From assembly GCA_024867545.1 (NCBI GenBank), contig JANFNE010000076.1, positions 82,501 to 146,500 of the forward strand: a stretch of 64,000 nucleotides of DNA. The letters are read 5' to 3'. Below are positions 42,801 through 54,242 of the stretch, in pieces. How positions within the stretch are numbered: the first letter of the stretch is position 1; the number at the start of each line of letters is the position of its first letter. This stretch comes from Phytopythium helicoides. Taxonomy: Eukaryota > Oomycota > Peronosporomycetes > Pythiales > Pythiaceae. The notes beneath the pieces were generated by a model that made no database searches, had not been told where the DNA came from, and saw nothing but the letters and a program-made list of their open reading frames with translations. The position numbers and the translations under genes were made by a program.

Positions 42801-43843
42801 TTGGGCAGAAGCACTCGCTCGAAGATGCTTCCCACACCCTTGATAGCCGCCTTGTTGCCGTTGGCCACCGATAGTTCGCCGTCATCTCGCTCAATCAGGC
42901 TGGCGAACTTGGTCTTGTCGTTGCAGATGTGGTGCGTTGCGCCGCTGTCGACCGCCCACATCCCGGGCATCTTCTTGCCCGTCGAAACTCCGCACTCGAG
43001 GGAAACCGCAAACGCAACTCGCTGGTTGTCGTAGTCGTAGTCGTCGTTCCTCCATTGCGCGCTGTTGGCCCCGCGTCCACGGCCATTGCCGCCGCGTCTC
43101 GGACCTCCCCGATTCTCGTCCTTCTGCTTGGTCCAGCACTTGTCAACCAAGTGCCCCATCTTGCCGCAGTACGTGCACTGGCGAGGCTCTCGGTCGACAC
43201 TGAACGCCTTGGTCGCGTCTTCAGTCTTCATCGCCGGAGTCTTCTCGCCTTGCCGCTTGATATGCTCATTCGTGAGCACCTTCACAACGTCTCGCGTTCG
43301 TAGCTCTGCGTTGCTCATCTCCAAGTTGAGCACGACGTTCTCGTAGCTCTTGGGGAGACTGCGCAACAAGCAGATCGCCACATCTTCATCCTCCATCTTG
43401 GCGCCGATGCTGCTGAGCTTGGCGCTGATGTTGAGGACTTCATTGCAATGATGCAACACATTGCCGCCTTCCGCCATCTCCATGCTGAAGAGCTGTCGCT
43501 TCAAGTAGATGCGACCAGCCTTCTGCGATCCACCGTAGAGGGTCTTCAAGCGCTCCCACGCCACCCAGGCTTCCTCACAGTCGTCGACCACGTGATGATA
43601 GTCCGCGTCCATGTGGAGCAGCATCAAGCCGAACGCGATGCTGCTTGCCTTGACGTAGTCGTCCTTGGCCCGCGGATCCGTGAAGCTCGGAGTCGTCTCG
43701 CGGTTCACGACATGCCACGTCGACTTGGTCAGGAACACGCCACGCATGTAGCGGCTCCAAGTCGCGTAGTTGTCCCCGTTGAACTTGTCGATGGAGACCT
43801 TGGTCGAGGCGTCTTGCGCAGAGGACATGGTGCTTGGGCTCAT
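39806..43843 (-). CDS. Copia II Gag-Pol polyprotein
   Basis: One uninterrupted frame of 1345 residues from the ATG that lies in the primer binding site (43843-43841); the frame is also open upstream into the LTR. Order: copia-type Gag ([28 protein letters not shown]), zinc knuckle [14 protein letters not shown] (about residue 230), protease [13 protein letters not shown] (about 300), integrase with H-H-C-C (ARMGHAP...CRGCQEG) and D, D, E in [17 protein letters not shown] and [12 protein letters not shown] with [12 protein letters not shown] and catalytic YVDD, and RNase H with [18 protein letters not shown] and EDNQSCI. This copy has YVDD, whereas copies I and III have YADD. It appears competent. 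Confidence 0.95.
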   Translation of the reverse strand: MSPSTMSSAQDASTKVSIDKFNGDNYATWSRYMRGVFLTKSTWHVVNRETTPSFTDPRAKDDYVKASSIAFGLMLLHMDADYHHVVDDCEEAWVAWERLKTLYGGSQKAGRIYLKRQLFSMEMAEGGNVLHHCNEVLNISAKLSSIGAKMEDEDVAICLLRSLPKSYENVVLNLEMSNAELRTRDVVKVLTNEHIKRQGEKTPAMKTEDATKAFSVDREPRQCTYCGKMGHLVDKCWTKQKDENRGGPRRGGNGRGRGANSAQWRNDDYDYDNQRVAFAVSLECGVSTGKKMPGMWAVDSGATHHICNDKTKFASLIERDDGELSVANGNKAAIKGVGSIFERVLLPNGEEREIEIKDALYVPDMSKNLLSVPQINKSGQFQVIFDGTKMHVARKASKQVVATADLVDGLYWLRTPQRSANAATSGRTIDLHARMGHAPVEVLRKMVDNGMIKDAKLPSSSSGPSVCRGCQEGKMVQRPFPSNRDKRHYDTFELLHFDICGPMEQDSLGGSKYLLLIVDEASGCMKGFCLRAKSESEDCIKTYITKVQNQFGKKVKFVRHDGAREFATNSLKMFYEDEGIEQQTTVPYAHQTNGTAERAIRTIVTIGRSMLHHAKMDKIFWAEAAMTAIYVKNRLPSPKFQHKTPFEILYKSKPSVKHMRVFGCRAYVLTPKEKRLKWDPKSRAGLFVGYEEASKAYRVYDIEAGQVVISRDVTFDESTFGFFSAPSDEDVEDLAFDSLEIAEDGPGQTDYTQAGKRKSRSATEDDTAGRSRAVRHRVGLEEASAPRSSPSRQEDEEEKSGGQHDDSDPSTPPVFWRASANAVEASDLSEPTTFEEVVNGPDQAHWRKAIRAELESMRLRGVFRAAKLPTGQRAIGTKWVFKIKRKADGSIEKYKARLVAKGFKQKYGIDYTETFSPVVKYATLRIVIALIVFFGWQLDQLDVVTAFLYGVMKEVVYCVVPEGVELDSGFDCLELVKAIYGLKQASRVWNETFDEFVCSIGFQVSAFDPCLYIKIVNDHCVLILVYVDDVLVTGSSIELIARTKYDLKMRFEMTDSGKCAFVLGIELVYGPDGSITLCQRRYINDILTRFNMLQCKAVVSPVDMSSRLVPSDASTKVNAPFREAVGALMHLMTATRPDIAFAVGYVSRFMENPQEEHWVAVKRIFRYLQGTKDHGICFKPGNVIDFRGYSDADWAGDLADRKSTSGYTFMLMGAPVSWGSKKQSSVSLSTSEAEYIALSLAIQEGKWIHRVVCEILAAANKSGPELMIREDNQSCIKMTKNPVNHGRAKHIDIKYHHIRDEVKRGEVKLEYCETATMLADVMTKALPGPRHTELTAALGIHGTSH

Positions 43844-43847
43844 AACC

Positions 43848-44214
43848 TGTTGGAGGTAGTGAGGTCTTGGACACGAAGCTTGGACGGAGCGGAGGGAGTT
43901 CTTCACTTGGACAGAAGACCGGAGCGAAGACCACTTGAGGGGTAGAAGGAAGATTCGAAAGTGATTCGATTGAGGTCCTTAGTTCGCAACTACTTGCTAC
44001 CTCTAAGCCTGCCTGTCCTTTACTGGGTTCACTCTACTTGATCTTTTCCTGGATACTGATTCACGGCAGCCAATCAGAGGGCGCCACGTGGATCCCATCT
44101 TGTACCCACAATCTCGTACCCACGAGTTGGAGTAATCGACGGGCGTAATCATCGTGGGATCGCATTGGACTGCCTCGGGCTAGTCGGTCCAGGTCAAACC
44201 GGCTACCCTCAACA
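43848..44214 (-). repeat. Copia II 5' LTR
   Basis: It is 367 bp and is followed by the AGGAT duplication. The half-tRNA primer site adjoins inside it. Confidence 0.93.
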
Positions 44215-44259
44215 AGGATGCAGACGCGCCAACGCCGAGAGGATGCTAAACAAGGATGC

Positions 44260-45330
44260 TCGCTGAGTTAGAATCCAGTGCGGGAGGAGCGGTCTGAAGT
44301 TTGCATCTATGTATATGTGGAACGATCATCACGAGAGGCAGTTAGCTTGCAGCTAACTCCAAGGATGGTAATGCATGTAATCTACCTACCCTCGACTTTG
44401 CTGCCGTGTCTAGTCTACGCTTGAGTGCTGAATTAAGTCGTCAGCCCACGGCGATGACCATAAAGTTGCTGGCGGGAGAATCCCGAAACACCACGCTCCT
44501 TATAAATGGTTCAATTAGTCGAAGGTCACCGGGTAGATTAACAATGAGAAAGAGCAAATCCTCTTCGACTCTGGCGCGGAAGTCTCGATCCTAGACACCA
44601 ACTTCGCTCGCATGGTAGGATGTACGTTGGCGGGAGTTAGCGCCAAGATTGTGTCGGGATCGGAGAGAACACGTACATGACGGACGCAGGAAGATCAAGG
44701 TCACCCTGGCAGGATCTCTGGTGTACTACTGCCAAGTGTGGGTGGGCTGTATTGCGGGGCAAGATGCCATCCTGGGGATGTGGACTTCATGGTACCCACC
44801 GGCGTCCGACTCGACCTGGCCGACGGGCCAGTCTGTCTCCCAGACGAAGTGAGGATCCGACTACAGGGAAGACGCCAGCTCTTCAGCTCTAAAGCACGTA
44901 TGGTCACACCTAACTCATTCCTGTCGTTTGCACCTGGTAATTATGCTGAGGTCATGAACATATCATCGCCGGAAGACAAGCAAGCGTTGGGGTTACATGC
45001 AGCAAGAACTGGGTAGCAACGGAAATAAAAGCTTTGGCCGCACCCAGTACATCAGGATCACCAATGTCGGCAAGGAAGAGGTCAAGTTTGACCGTCTGCA
45101 GCGGATCGGGATCTGGATATAGGGAGGACACATACCTGCCGGGCTTTGTCTCCGTTGGGTCAAAAAGATACCGTGAGTGGCATAATATTGCCTATAGTGC
45201 TACAAAGGACCGACGATCGTGCGATAATGATGCGGGTGTCGACGAAGTACCAAAGTCTGAGAAGGTGTCATACCTCACTCCTGAGGGAATCCTCGAGAGA
45301 CTATCACCGGCGGTGGCAGCACTAGTCTAA
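44260..45330 (+). pseudogene. pro: Gypsy C protease remnant
   Basis: Across three frames one reads the aspartic protease core QILFDSGAEVSILD (DSGA at 44567-44578). It is followed by VDFMVPTGVRLDLADGPVCL and ..PDEVRIRL, then NVGKEEVKFDRLQRIGIWI and YREWHNIAYSATKD. Each has a counterpart at the same place in the element A protease ORF. Frameshifts and stops (for example the TAG within 45118-45122) make it inactive. The catalytic triplet is DSG where element A has DTG. Confidence 0.78.
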
Positions 45331-45452
45331 AGCTGTCAAGAACACATAGATTCCCCTCAGGAGGATCGACCGAAGAGTAGTCACCACAGATCGACGAGTC
45401 AGTCTACTACCACAAGGGCGGCAAACTCTTCGCTGAAGATATCGAAGCTCAG

Positions 45453-46029
45453 ATGGCAGTCTTGCCAGAAGTCACGCCTGGCGCGGACGAAAGGAAGATC
45501 GAGTATATTCAGGTTAAAGACCCCGGCGTCAATACGGTCAAAGAGATGGATCAGTTGCGATCAATAATCTGGGATAAACGGCACTTGCTGATGGGGAAAG
45601 GGAATGGACTCCCTCCAAAAGCCAAAGGAGCGGTGGGTGACATCGATGTCGGCAATGCGAGGCCAGTTGCGCAACGTGTCCGACGAGTTCCGCTACAGTT
45701 CCGCATGAAGGTCGCCGAGCTTCTCAAAGGATAACTCTGAGCGAAGATCGTCCAGCCGTTGACATCACCCAGGGCTTCGCCCATCGTAGTGATATAGAAG
45801 AAGAATGGGGTCGACATCAGGCTATGCATCGATTACGAACTAGTCAACAGCCTGACCCAGCTCATGGTGTACCCGATGCCAATCGTGAACAACCTCCTTG
45901 AAGACCTTGACAAAGTGCTATAGTTTTGCTATCTCGATATCAACAGTGGATTTTGGGTGGTGGGGATGACCCGAAGAGCTCGCAAGATATCAGTCTTCAT
46001 CACTCCGTTCGGGCTTTTTGAATGGAATC
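45453..46029 (+). pseudogene. pol: Gypsy C reverse transcriptase remnant, N-terminal part
   Basis: KRHLLMGKGNGLPPKAKGAVGDIDVG and RRVPLQFRMKVAELLKG match the start of element A pol (GNALPPPAYGVVCDIDVG, RRIPLKHMKKLYELLKG). After a stop near 45733 the frame changes to ..RLCIDYELVNSLTQLMVYPMP and a YLDINSGFWVVGMTRRARKIS segment, the RT region with catalytic Asp. It is cut at 46029 by copia III in the middle of RT and continues at 50818. Confidence 0.8.
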
Positions 46030-46396
46030 TGTTGGAGGTAGTGAGGTCTTGGACACGAAGCTTGGACGGAGCGGAGGGAGTTCTTCACTTGGACAGAAGA
46101 CCGGAGCGAAGACCACTTGAGAGGTAGAAGGAAGATTCGAAAGTGATTCGATTGAGGTCCTTAGTTCGCAACTACTTGCTACCTCTAAGCCTGCCTGTCC
46201 TTTACTGGGTTCACTCTACTTGATCTTTTCCTGGATACTGATTCACGGCAGCCAATCAGAGGGCGCCACGTGGATCCCATCTTGTACCCACAATCTCGTA
46301 CCCACGAGTTGACGTAATCGACGGGCGTAATCATCGTGGGATCGCATTGGACTGCCTCGGGTTAGTCGGTCCAGGTCAAACCGGCTACCCTCAACA
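46030..46396 (-). repeat. Copia III 3' LTR
   Basis: It is 367 bp and shares the copy-specific bases CTTGAGAGG, GTTGACGTAATC and CTCGGGTTAG with its partner at 50446-50812. Confidence 0.94.
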
Positions 46397-46403
46397 CGCC
46401 CCC

Positions 46404-49400
46404 TCAATGCGAAGTCCCATGGATGCCGAGAGCCGCCGCGAGTTCCGTGTGGCGAGGTCCTGGGAGCGCCTTGGTCATGATGTCGGCCAGCATCGTCGCA
46501 GTCTCGCAGTACTCGAGCTTGACTTCACCACGCTTGACTTCGTCGCGGATGTGATGGTACTTGATGTCGATGTGCTTGGCGCGACCGTGGTTGACCGGGT
46601 TCTTGGTCATCTTGATGCACGACTGGTTGTCTTCGCGGATCACGAGCTCTGGTCCCGACTTGTTTGCAGCCGCAAGGATCTCGCAAACCACGCGATGAAT
46701 CCACTTGCCTTCTTGGATGGCCAGGCTGAGCGCGATGTACTCCGCTTCGCTTGTTGACAGAGACACACTTGACTGCTTCTTGCTTCCCCAACTGACCGGC
46801 GCGCCCATCAACATGAAGGTGTAGCCGGATGTCGACTTGCGATCAGCGAGGTCGCCAGCCCAGTCGGCGTCGGAGTAGCCGCGAAAGTCGATGACGTTGC
46901 CGGGCTTGAAGCAGATTCCGTGGTCCTTGGTGCCTTGCAGGTAGCGAAAGATACGCTTGACCGCAACCCAGTGCTCTTCTTGCGGGTTCTCCATGAAGCG
47001 CGAGACGTAGCCCACAGCAAACGCGATGTCCGGTCGAGTCGCGGTCATCAGATGCATCAAGGCGCCGACCGCCTCCCGAAACGGAGCGTTCACCTTGGTA
47101 GATGCGTCGCTTGGAACCAGACGTGAACTCATGTCGACCGGACTCACCACAGCCTTGCACTGGAGCATGTTGAAACGCGTGAGGATGTCGTTGATGTAGC
47201 GTCGCTGGCACAGTGTGATGCTTCCATCGGGTCCATAGACCAACTCGATGCCGAGCACGAACGCACACTTGCCGCTGTCGGTCATCTCGAAGCGCATCTT
47301 CAGGTCATACTTGGTGCGTGCGATCAGCTCGATCGAGCTTCCCGTCACTAGAACATCGTCGGCGTAGACCAAGATGAGCACGCAGTGGTCGTTGACGATC
47401 TTGATGTAGAGGCACGGGTCGAACGCAGAGACTTGGAAGCCGATGGAGCACACGAACTCGTCGAAGGTCTCGTTCCACACACGCGAAGCTTGCTTGAGGC
47501 CGTAGATCGCCTTCACCAGCTCAAGGCAGTCGAAGCCACTGTCCAGCTCGACGCCTTCAGGAACCACACAGTACACGACCTCCTTCATCACGCCGTATAA
47601 GAATGCCGTCACCACGTCCAGTTGATCGAGCTGCCAACCGAAGAAGACGATGAGCGCGATCACGATGCGCAGCGTCGCGTACTTGACCACGGGCGAGAAC
47701 GTCTCCGTGTAGTCGATGCCGTACTTCTGCTTGAATCCCTTGGCCACGAGGCGTGCCTTGTACTTCTCGATGGATCCGTCGGCCTTTCGCTTGATCTTGA
47801 ATACCCACTTGGTGCCGATGGCGCGTTGTCCTGTTGGAAGCTTGGCCGCACGAAAGACTCCTCGAAGTCGCATCGATTCCAGCTCCGCGCGAATCGCTTT
47901 GCGCCAGTGAGCTTGATCCGGGCCGTTCACCGCTTCCTCGAATGTAGTTGGCTCGGAGAGGTCGGAGGCTTCAACAGCGTTGGCGCTTGCTCGCCAGAAC
48001 ACAGGAGGAGTCGAAGGGTCCGAGTCGTCGTGTTGGCCGCCAGATTTTTCTTCTTCATCTTCTTGGCGCGAGGGAGCACTGCGCGGCGCACTTGCTTCTT
48101 CCAATCCAACTCGGTGTCGAACAGCCCGCGATCTTCCAGCAGTGTCATCTTCAGTCGCCGAACGGCTCTTGCGCTTCCCCGCCTGCGTGTAGTCCGTTTG
48201 TCCTGGTCCATCTTCGGCAATTTCGAGAGAGTCGAAGGCGAGATCTTCCACGTCTTCATCGGAGGGCGCTGAGAAGAAGCCGAAAGTCGATTCGTCGAAG
48301 GTGACATCGCGACTGATGACCACCTGCCCCGCCTCGATGTCATAAACCCGATAGGCCTTTGACGCTTCCTCGTATCCGACGAACAACCCAGCACGAGACT
48401 TCGGGTCCCACTTGAGTCGCTTCTCTTTCGGAGTCAGCACGTAAGCGCGACAACCGAACACACGCATGTGCTTCACACTTGGCTTGGACTTGTACAGAAT
48501 CTCGAACGGAGTCTTGTGCTGGAACTTGGGAGACGGTAGACGATTCTTGACGTAGATGGCTGTCATCGCTGCCTCAGCCCAGAAGATCTTGTCCATCTTG
48601 GCATGGTGAAGCATGCTGCGGCCGATCGTGACGATTGTCCGGATGGCTCGCTCTGCCGTGCCGTTGGTCTGGTGCGCGTAGGGAACCGTCGTTTGCTGCT
48701 CGATGCCTTCGTCTTCGTAGAACACCTTGAGCGAGTTGGTCGCGAACTCACGCGCTCCATCATGACGCACGAACTTGACCTTCTTGCCGAACTGGTTCTG
48801 GACCTTGGTGATGTACGTCTTGATGCAGTCCTCGCTCTCCGACTTGGCACGCAGACAGAATCCCTTCATGCATCCGCTGGCTTCGTCGACGATCAGCAGC
48901 AGATACTTGCTTCCACCCAGAGAGTCTTCTTCCATGGGTCCGCAGATGTCGAAGTGGAGCAACTCGAACGTGTCGTAGTGGCGCTTGTCGCGGTTGCTTG
49001 GGAATGGCCTTTGGACCATCTTTCCTTCTTGACAGCCGCGGCACACGCTTGGTCCACTCGAGCTCGAGGGTAGCTTCGCGTCCTTGATCATTCCGTTGTC
49101 GACCATCTTGCGAAGCACCTCGACTGGAGCGTGACCCATGCGCGCATGCAGATCAATCGTTCTTCCACTGGTTGCCGCGTTAGCCGATCGCTGAGGCGTG
49201 CGAAGCCAGTAGAGCCCGTCAACGAGGTCTGCCGTCGCCACCACTTGCTTCGAAGCCTTGCGCGCAACATGCATCTTGGTGCCGTCAAAGATCACTTGGA
49301 ACTGGCCACTCTTGTTGATTTGCGGCACCGACAGAAGATTCTTGCTCATGTCGGGAACATACAGCGCGTCCTTGATCTCGATCTCGCGCTCTTCACCGTT

Positions 49401-50441
49401 GGGCAGAAGCACTCGCTCGAAGATGCTTCCCACACCCTTGATAGCAGCCTTGTTGCCGTTGGCCACCGATAGTTCGCCTTCGTCTCGCTCAATCAAGCTG
49501 GCGAACTTGGTCTTGTCGTTGCAGATGTGGTGCGTTGCGCCGCTGTCGACCGCCCACATCCCGGGCATCTTCCCGCCCGTCGAAACTCCGCACTCGAGGG
49601 AAACCGCAAACGCAACTCGCTGGTTGTCGTAGTCGTAGTCGTCGTTCCTCCACTGTGCGCTGTTGGCCCCGCGTCCACGGCCATTGCCGCCGCGTCTCGG
49701 ACCTCCTCGGTTCTCGTCCTTCTGCTTGGTCCAGCACTTGTCAACCAAGTGCCCCATCTTGCCGCAGTATGTACACTGGCGAGGCTCTCGGTCGACACTG
49801 AACGCCTTGGTCGCGTCTTCAGTCTTCATCGCCGGAGTCTTCTCGCCTTGCCGCTTGATATGCTCATTCGTGAGCACCTTCACAACGTCTCGCGTCCGCA
49901 GCTCCGCGTTGCTCATCTCCAAGTTGAGCACGACGTTCTCGTAGCTCTTGGGGAGACTGCGCAACAAGCAGATCGCCACATCTTCATCCTCCATCTTGGC
50001 GCCGATGCTGCTGAGCTTGGCGCTGATGTTGAGGACTTCATTGCAATGATGCAACACATTGCCGCCTTCCGCCATCTCCATGCTGAAGAGCTGTCGCTTC
50101 AAGTAGATGCGACCCGCCTTCTGCGATCCACCGTAGAGGGTCTTCAAGCGCTCCCACGCCACCCAGGCTTCCTCACAGTCGTCGACCACGTGATGGTAGT
50201 CCGCGTCCATGTGGAGCAGCATCAAGCCGAACGCGATGCTGCTTGCCTTGACGTAGTCGTCCTTGGCCCGCGGATCCGTGAAGCTCGGAGTCGTCTCGCG
50301 GTTCACGACATGCCACGTCGACTTGGTCAGGAACACGCCACGCATGTAGCGGCTCCAAGTCGCGTAGTTGTCTCCGTTGAACTTGTCGATGGAGACCTTG
50401 GTCGAGGCGTCTTGCGCAGAGGACATGGTGCTTGGGCTCAT
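46404..50441 (-). CDS. Copia III Gag-Pol polyprotein
   Basis: 1345 residues, uninterrupted, with the same domain order as copy II: Gag, zinc knuckle, protease DSGATHH, integrase with D, D, E, RT and RNase H. The RT motif is YADD ([13 protein letters not shown]). Small differences from copies II and IV are scattered through the frame (for example EEDSLGG for EQDSLGG). ATG 50441-50439 is in the primer site. Stop is TGA at 46404-46406. Confidence 0.95.
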   Translation of the reverse strand: MSPSTMSSAQDASTKVSIDKFNGDNYATWSRYMRGVFLTKSTWHVVNRETTPSFTDPRAKDDYVKASSIAFGLMLLHMDADYHHVVDDCEEAWVAWERLKTLYGGSQKAGRIYLKRQLFSMEMAEGGNVLHHCNEVLNISAKLSSIGAKMEDEDVAICLLRSLPKSYENVVLNLEMSNAELRTRDVVKVLTNEHIKRQGEKTPAMKTEDATKAFSVDREPRQCTYCGKMGHLVDKCWTKQKDENRGGPRRGGNGRGRGANSAQWRNDDYDYDNQRVAFAVSLECGVSTGGKMPGMWAVDSGATHHICNDKTKFASLIERDEGELSVANGNKAAIKGVGSIFERVLLPNGEEREIEIKDALYVPDMSKNLLSVPQINKSGQFQVIFDGTKMHVARKASKQVVATADLVDGLYWLRTPQRSANAATSGRTIDLHARMGHAPVEVLRKMVDNGMIKDAKLPSSSSGPSVCRGCQEGKMVQRPFPSNRDKRHYDTFELLHFDICGPMEEDSLGGSKYLLLIVDEASGCMKGFCLRAKSESEDCIKTYITKVQNQFGKKVKFVRHDGAREFATNSLKVFYEDEGIEQQTTVPYAHQTNGTAERAIRTIVTIGRSMLHHAKMDKIFWAEAAMTAIYVKNRLPSPKFQHKTPFEILYKSKPSVKHMRVFGCRAYVLTPKEKRLKWDPKSRAGLFVGYEEASKAYRVYDIEAGQVVISRDVTFDESTFGFFSAPSDEDVEDLAFDSLEIAEDGPGQTDYTQAGKRKSRSATEDDTAGRSRAVRHRVGLEEASAPRSAPSRQEDEEEKSGGQHDDSDPSTPPVFWRASANAVEASDLSEPTTFEEAVNGPDQAHWRKAIRAELESMRLRGVFRAAKLPTGQRAIGTKWVFKIKRKADGSIEKYKARLVAKGFKQKYGIDYTETFSPVVKYATLRIVIALIVFFGWQLDQLDVVTAFLYGVMKEVVYCVVPEGVELDSGFDCLELVKAIYGLKQASRVWNETFDEFVCSIGFQVSAFDPCLYIKIVNDHCVLILVYADDVLVTGSSIELIARTKYDLKMRFEMTDSGKCAFVLGIELVYGPDGSITLCQRRYINDILTRFNMLQCKAVVSPVDMSSRLVPSDASTKVNAPFREAVGALMHLMTATRPDIAFAVGYVSRFMENPQEEHWVAVKRIFRYLQGTKDHGICFKPGNVIDFRGYSDADWAGDLADRKSTSGYTFMLMGAPVSWGSKKQSSVSLSTSEAEYIALSLAIQEGKWIHRVVCEILAAANKSGPELVIREDNQSCIKMTKNPVNHGRAKHIDIKYHHIRDEVKRGEVKLEYCETATMLADIMTKALPGPRHTELAAALGIHGTSH

Positions 50442-50445
50442 AACC

Positions 50446-50812
50446 TGTTGGAGGTAGTGAGGTCTTGGACACGAAGCTTGGACGGAGCGGAGGGAGTTCT
50501 TCACTTGGACAGAAGACCGGAGCGAAGACCACTTGAGAGGTAGAAGGAAGATTCGAAAGTGATTCGATTGAGGTCCTTAGTTCGCAACTACTTGCTACCT
50601 CTAAGCCTGCCTGTCCTTTACTGGGTTCACTCTACTTGATCTTTTCCTGGATACTGATTCACGGCAGCCAATCAGAGGGCGCCACGTGGATCCCATCTTG
50701 TACCCACAATCTCGTACCCACGAGTTGACGTAATCGACGGGCGTAATCATCGTGGGATCGCATTGGACTGCCTCGGGTTAGTCGGTCCAGGTCAAACCGG
50801 CTACCCTCAACA
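50446..50812 (-). repeat. Copia III 5' LTR
   Basis: It is 367 bp, apparently identical to 46030-46396, and is followed by the GAATC duplication. Confidence 0.94.
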
Positions 50813-50817
50813 GAATC

Positions 50818-51140
50818 GAATGCCCTTCGGACTGAAGAATGCGCCCCAGATTTACCAGAGGCCTATCGACAACACGCTGGACGGATTCATGAAGATCGCT
50901 GCAGCGACGCTTGAGAGCACTGACAAGGATTCCGCAGTTGAAGACACGCCTCCTAAAGACGTCTTCACTAGCGGAGTGCGGGATGTAAGGCACCTAGTTA
51001 TCCGTATTAGGGAGGTGCTCGTACATTGATGACATCCTGGTCACCAGAAGAATTGTGCGCAAAAGTAATTAGGTTGCTCGACGCTTGCGACAAATGGAAC
51101 TTATCCATCAGCGTTCCCAACAGTTATTGCGAGTTCTACT
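50818..51140 (+). pseudogene. pol: Gypsy C reverse transcriptase remnant, catalytic part
   Basis: RMPFGLKNAPQIYQRPIDNTLDGF follows directly from the segment before copia III. An acidic insert with KDVFTSG comes next, as in element A, and then YIDDILVT (YIDD at 51022-51033). The frame changes just after, and EELCAKVIRLLDACDKWNLSISV..SYCEFYSK is read from 51044. Recognisable sequence stops near 51140 and resumes at about 59370. Confidence 0.78.
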
Positions 51141-51559
51141 CAAAATTTCCGAGGCCGATTGGTTCAATCAATCCGGCTCTACCGCCCATGCAACCGGCCA
51201 ACCTGCTAGAAATGATAGGATGGAGAGAGACAGTCTCGATCACGTTGAGCAAGTTATGCGTTGTCATAGGTGTATCTTGCAGCTCGAAGATCGTTGAGAG
51301 TTGCAACACGAGCAGATTCAAGACACACGAGAGCTACACTGCGCTTATTGCCTAGCTAGGCTAGCAGTCCTGCGAGCTCTGCCAGTACAGAGCGCACAAG
51401 ACTGCCCTGCCATCCATCATCTATCTGGCAGTGTGAGTACGTGAAAGCATAGCCGACACCGGAAGATCACCATTTCCACCTGCTGACTGATCAAAATTGC
51501 ATCTATTCCTTTGGTTCTGTCAGCTTTGATCGTACAGTTGGCTGGGCTCAAGAGCCAGC

Positions 51560-52731
51560 ATGGGAGATCAGTCTGCTAGCCCACCAGTCCAAGCTCCACC
51601 AGTGGTAACGCCAAGGACTTCTCTAAATGCTTCGAGTCCTGCTGCGAGCAGATCTTCTCCCCCTCAAAGCTCGGCTTGTCTCACTGTCAGATCGCCATAT
51701 AGTTCAATAGCTGGGTCACCGGAAAGCATGGCACGCGCATCCCCGAGCGTACGTGCCCACACACGCGCCTCGCCGTACCCATTGCGGGTGAGAACACCAA
51801 CCCAAAGTGCATCACCTGCACCCAGCAAGCTTCCTCAGCCAACAGGTGAAGAGCGCCGGCTGCAGCTCCTCATCCGACCCATCATAAAGACAACAATAGG
51901 CCAGCGCGATACGTCTGGACAAGCTCTTGATGATATTGTGTTCAATGGAAGCACGTTCAATGAGATCAAGCGCAAGATCTGGGAGGCATTCAGCTCCCAC
52001 GTGAAATGCCGTGCGACAAAGGCTGATGGTGCTTGGGCAGTTGAAGTGCCAGTAGAGGCTGATTGGACCAAGGTGATGCACTTCAAGTCAAAGGGACACA
52101 TCGTTGATAACGCAAAGTCCGAGATACAGTGGAATCAATGGGTGACGAAGGCACGCGGTCAAACAGTGACACTTTTAATTTACAAGTATGGAGTTTCCAT
52201 CACGAAAGCTCAAGACCTTGATGCGTTCAAGGCAGCTTGCATCCAACCCGAGCACACAGACCGGGCAGGCGCTGCATCTGAGGAAGTTATCAGAGATCTC
52301 TTGGCTCAGTTGCAAGAGCAGTGGCAGTCGACTTTCCGTGCGCATTCAGTGGTGTGGCGAATGTGGCCAACGCTATCTGTCGAAATCTTGATCGCTCAAC
52401 ATGGCAAGCTGCGATAGCACAACCACCGCCAGCACACATTGCCAATCTACTTCGGCTAGCTGATACTGACGTAGAACAGCACATTGAAGGTGTTGTCCAC
52501 TCAGCCAATGTGGCTTTAGATAGCGTAAGAGCATCGATAGAAGAGAACAAACAGCTCTGCGAATATTTGGAGGCGTTTGGGAGAAGACTTGACATCAGTG
52601 ACCAGCGTTTACAAACTCGCTTGAACGTCATTGAGGCGTTTATTCGCGACATTGCACCACCAGCTCGAAATGCGGTGATGGACCCTTTCCTCCAGCTCCA
52701 GAATGCCGACGACACAGACCATGCAGAGTAA
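51560..52731 (+). CDS. Unknown protein paired with the DD34E transposase, with a frame change
   Basis: A 285-codon frame from ATG 51560 has a Ser/Pro/Ala-rich disordered N-terminus. A folded-looking part follows from about residue 95 (RLQLLIRPIIKTTIG, TFNEIKRKIWEAFSSHVKCR, WTKVMHFKSKGHIVDNAKSEIQW). It ends at 52417. A second frame, one base back, overlaps from 52321 and continues to 52731 (ANLLRLADTDVEQHIEGVVHSANVALDSV, CEYLEAFGRRLDISDQRL), likely helical. A frameshift between 52313 and 52417, programmed or mutational, or an unseen splice would join them. The stop is 13 bp from the end of the transposase gene on the other strand. No family is recognised. Confidence 0.55.
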
Positions 52732-52744
52732 GCCTCATAGTCAT

Positions 52745-53818
52745 TCATTCCCTATTCGTGAGTAGGTCAGAAAAACCAAATGCATCCTCTTCTACGCCTT
52801 CAGGATCTGGTGCGGATACTGTTGCTTTGTTTTGCTCGTACGAAAGTGGTCCAACAGGATCGAAGTAGCCTTGAATTTTCCAGCCACAGTGCTCAAAAAC
52901 TTTTCCCATATGAGTGTTTTCAAACCGCTCGAAAGTCTCGACAAGGAATGGCAGCAAGTCATTCTGACTGGACTCCACGTAGTGACGCTGCATTGAGCGC
53001 TTCACGTAGCCGAACATGAATTCAATTGGATTGTAGAATGGGCAGTACGCTGGGAGAAAAATGGGAATGACACCAACACTTCTGAGATAGTGGACAATCT
53101 CGGGGTGTCTGTGGATTGCAGCGCCATCAAGTATCCATACAGAATTGGGGCCTGGATACAGCCGAACTCTGCCAGTTCGGGAGTGCACAAAGTCTTGGCA
53201 ACATCCCGTAAACTCAGCACGATCAAATGTCCCCTCCGTGTTGAAGTAATCAATAATCCCATTGACTCCAATGAAAGCCAACACAGAAACCCGAGGCTTT
53301 CGCACAAAATCTCCACGAATTGCTAGCTTCTTGCCGCGCATCGCGTATCCTCGCTTCCGTATCATGCCGCGGTTGCCGAAAGATACTTCATCCAAGAAGA
53401 CAATGTTATGGTGAGACCAATCAACATGGTGCAGCTCCTGTACAAATCGAAACACATCTCTTTCCTTGATGTGAGTTGCTCGGCGCTCCAGCACTTTCCA
53501 CGTCAATCCAAACTCACTGATGATCCGCCATATCGAGGATGTAGATATTGTGACGCGATATGCTCGAGTAAACGCAGCTTGGGCTTCGTCTAGGTACGCG
53601 AGAGGATGCTGCTGGTAGAAGTTAAAAAGCCATGCTCGCTGCTCCCCGTTGAACTTTTGGTTGGCACCGCTTGCTGTGCGCTGGAACGATCCATTTGCTT
53701 CATACACCTTGATCCAATTACCGAGGTGACGCCTGGAGTACCCAAGCTTGTAGTAGGCGAAGAGGCAGTAATAGACAGTGTTGGCGTGGGCGTGCTGCCG
53801 AGTTGCAGCCTTCACCAT
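52745..53818 (-). CDS. DD34E transposase (DDE_3, Tc1/IS630-like)
   Basis: 357 residues from ATG 53818. The N-terminal half has helix-turn-helix features (YSRRHLGNWIKVYEANGSF, then RVTISTSSIWRIISEFGLTWK). The catalytic domain has VFLDEVSFG (first D), VWILDGAAIH (second D) and FYNPIEFMFG (E), with exactly 34 residues between the second D and the E. Such enzymes cut and paste DNA at TA sites. The frame has no lesion. Copia IV begins 51 bp upstream of the start codon and may separate it from its promoter and terminal repeat. Confidence 0.88.
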   Translation of the reverse strand: MVKAATRQHAHANTVYYCLFAYYKLGYSRRHLGNWIKVYEANGSFQRTASGANQKFNGEQRAWLFNFYQQHPLAYLDEAQAAFTRAYRVTISTSSIWRIISEFGLTWKVLERRATHIKERDVFRFVQELHHVDWSHHNIVFLDEVSFGNRGMIRKRGYAMRGKKLAIRGDFVRKPRVSVLAFIGVNGIIDYFNTEGTFDRAEFTGCCQDFVHSRTGRVRLYPGPNSVWILDGAAIHRHPEIVHYLRSVGVIPIFLPAYCPFYNPIEFMFGYVKRSMQRHYVESSQNDLLPFLVETFERFENTHMGKVFEHCGWKIQGYFDPVGPLSYEQNKATVSAPDPEGVEEDAFGFSDLLTNRE

Positions 53819-53869
53819 CGGTTATGTTCTCGTGCCAATACGAACGATGATAGAATGACGCTCGTTTTT

Positions 53870-54235
53870 GTTGGAGGTAGTGAGGTCTTGGACACGGAGC
53901 TTGGGCAGAGCGGAGGGAGTTCTTCACTTGGACAGAAGACCGGAGCGAAGACCACTTGAGGAGTAGAAGGAAGATTCGAAAGTGATTCGATTGAGGTCCT
54001 TAGTTCGCAACTACTTGCTACCTCTAAGCCTGCCTGTCCTTTACTGGGTTCACTCTACTTGATCTTTTCCTGGATACTGATTCACGGCAGCCAATCAGAG
54101 GGCGCCACGTGGATCCCATCTTGCACCCACAATCTCGTACCCACGAGTTGGCGTAATCGACGAGCGTAATCAACGTGGGATCGCATTGGACTGCCTCGGG
54201 CTAGTCGGTCCAGGTCAAACCGGCTACCCTCAACA
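53870..54235 (-). repeat. Copia IV 3' LTR
   Basis: It is 366 bp and is preceded on the left by the GTTTT duplication, next to the upstream region of the DD34E transposase. Confidence 0.93.
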
Positions 54236-54242
54236 CGCCCCC

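Larger units (their letters stand above)
39433..44214 (-). mobile_element. Ty1/copia element copy II
   Basis: LTRs at 39433-39798 (3') and 43848-44214 (5') and AGGAT duplicated at 39428-39432 and 44215-44219. It is inserted in the gag region of gypsy C, antisense to it. The LTRs differ by about one substitution (GACGAGCG/GACGGGCG) and one indel. Confidence 0.95.
46030..50812 (-). mobile_element. Ty1/copia element copy III
   Basis: 367-bp LTRs (46030-46396, 50446-50812) that look identical by eye, and GAATC duplicated at 46025-46029 and 50813-50817. It is inserted in the RT of gypsy C. With an intact polyprotein it is the best candidate for the youngest copy. Confidence 0.96.

Noticed and set aside
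49527..50543. 338-codon plus frame opposite the copia III gag, also seen opposite copies I and IV
   Set aside because: It mirrors the GC-rich codon pattern of the real polyprotein, shows no domain, and is broken in copy II although that polyprotein is intact. Its presence in several copies only reflects their near identity.
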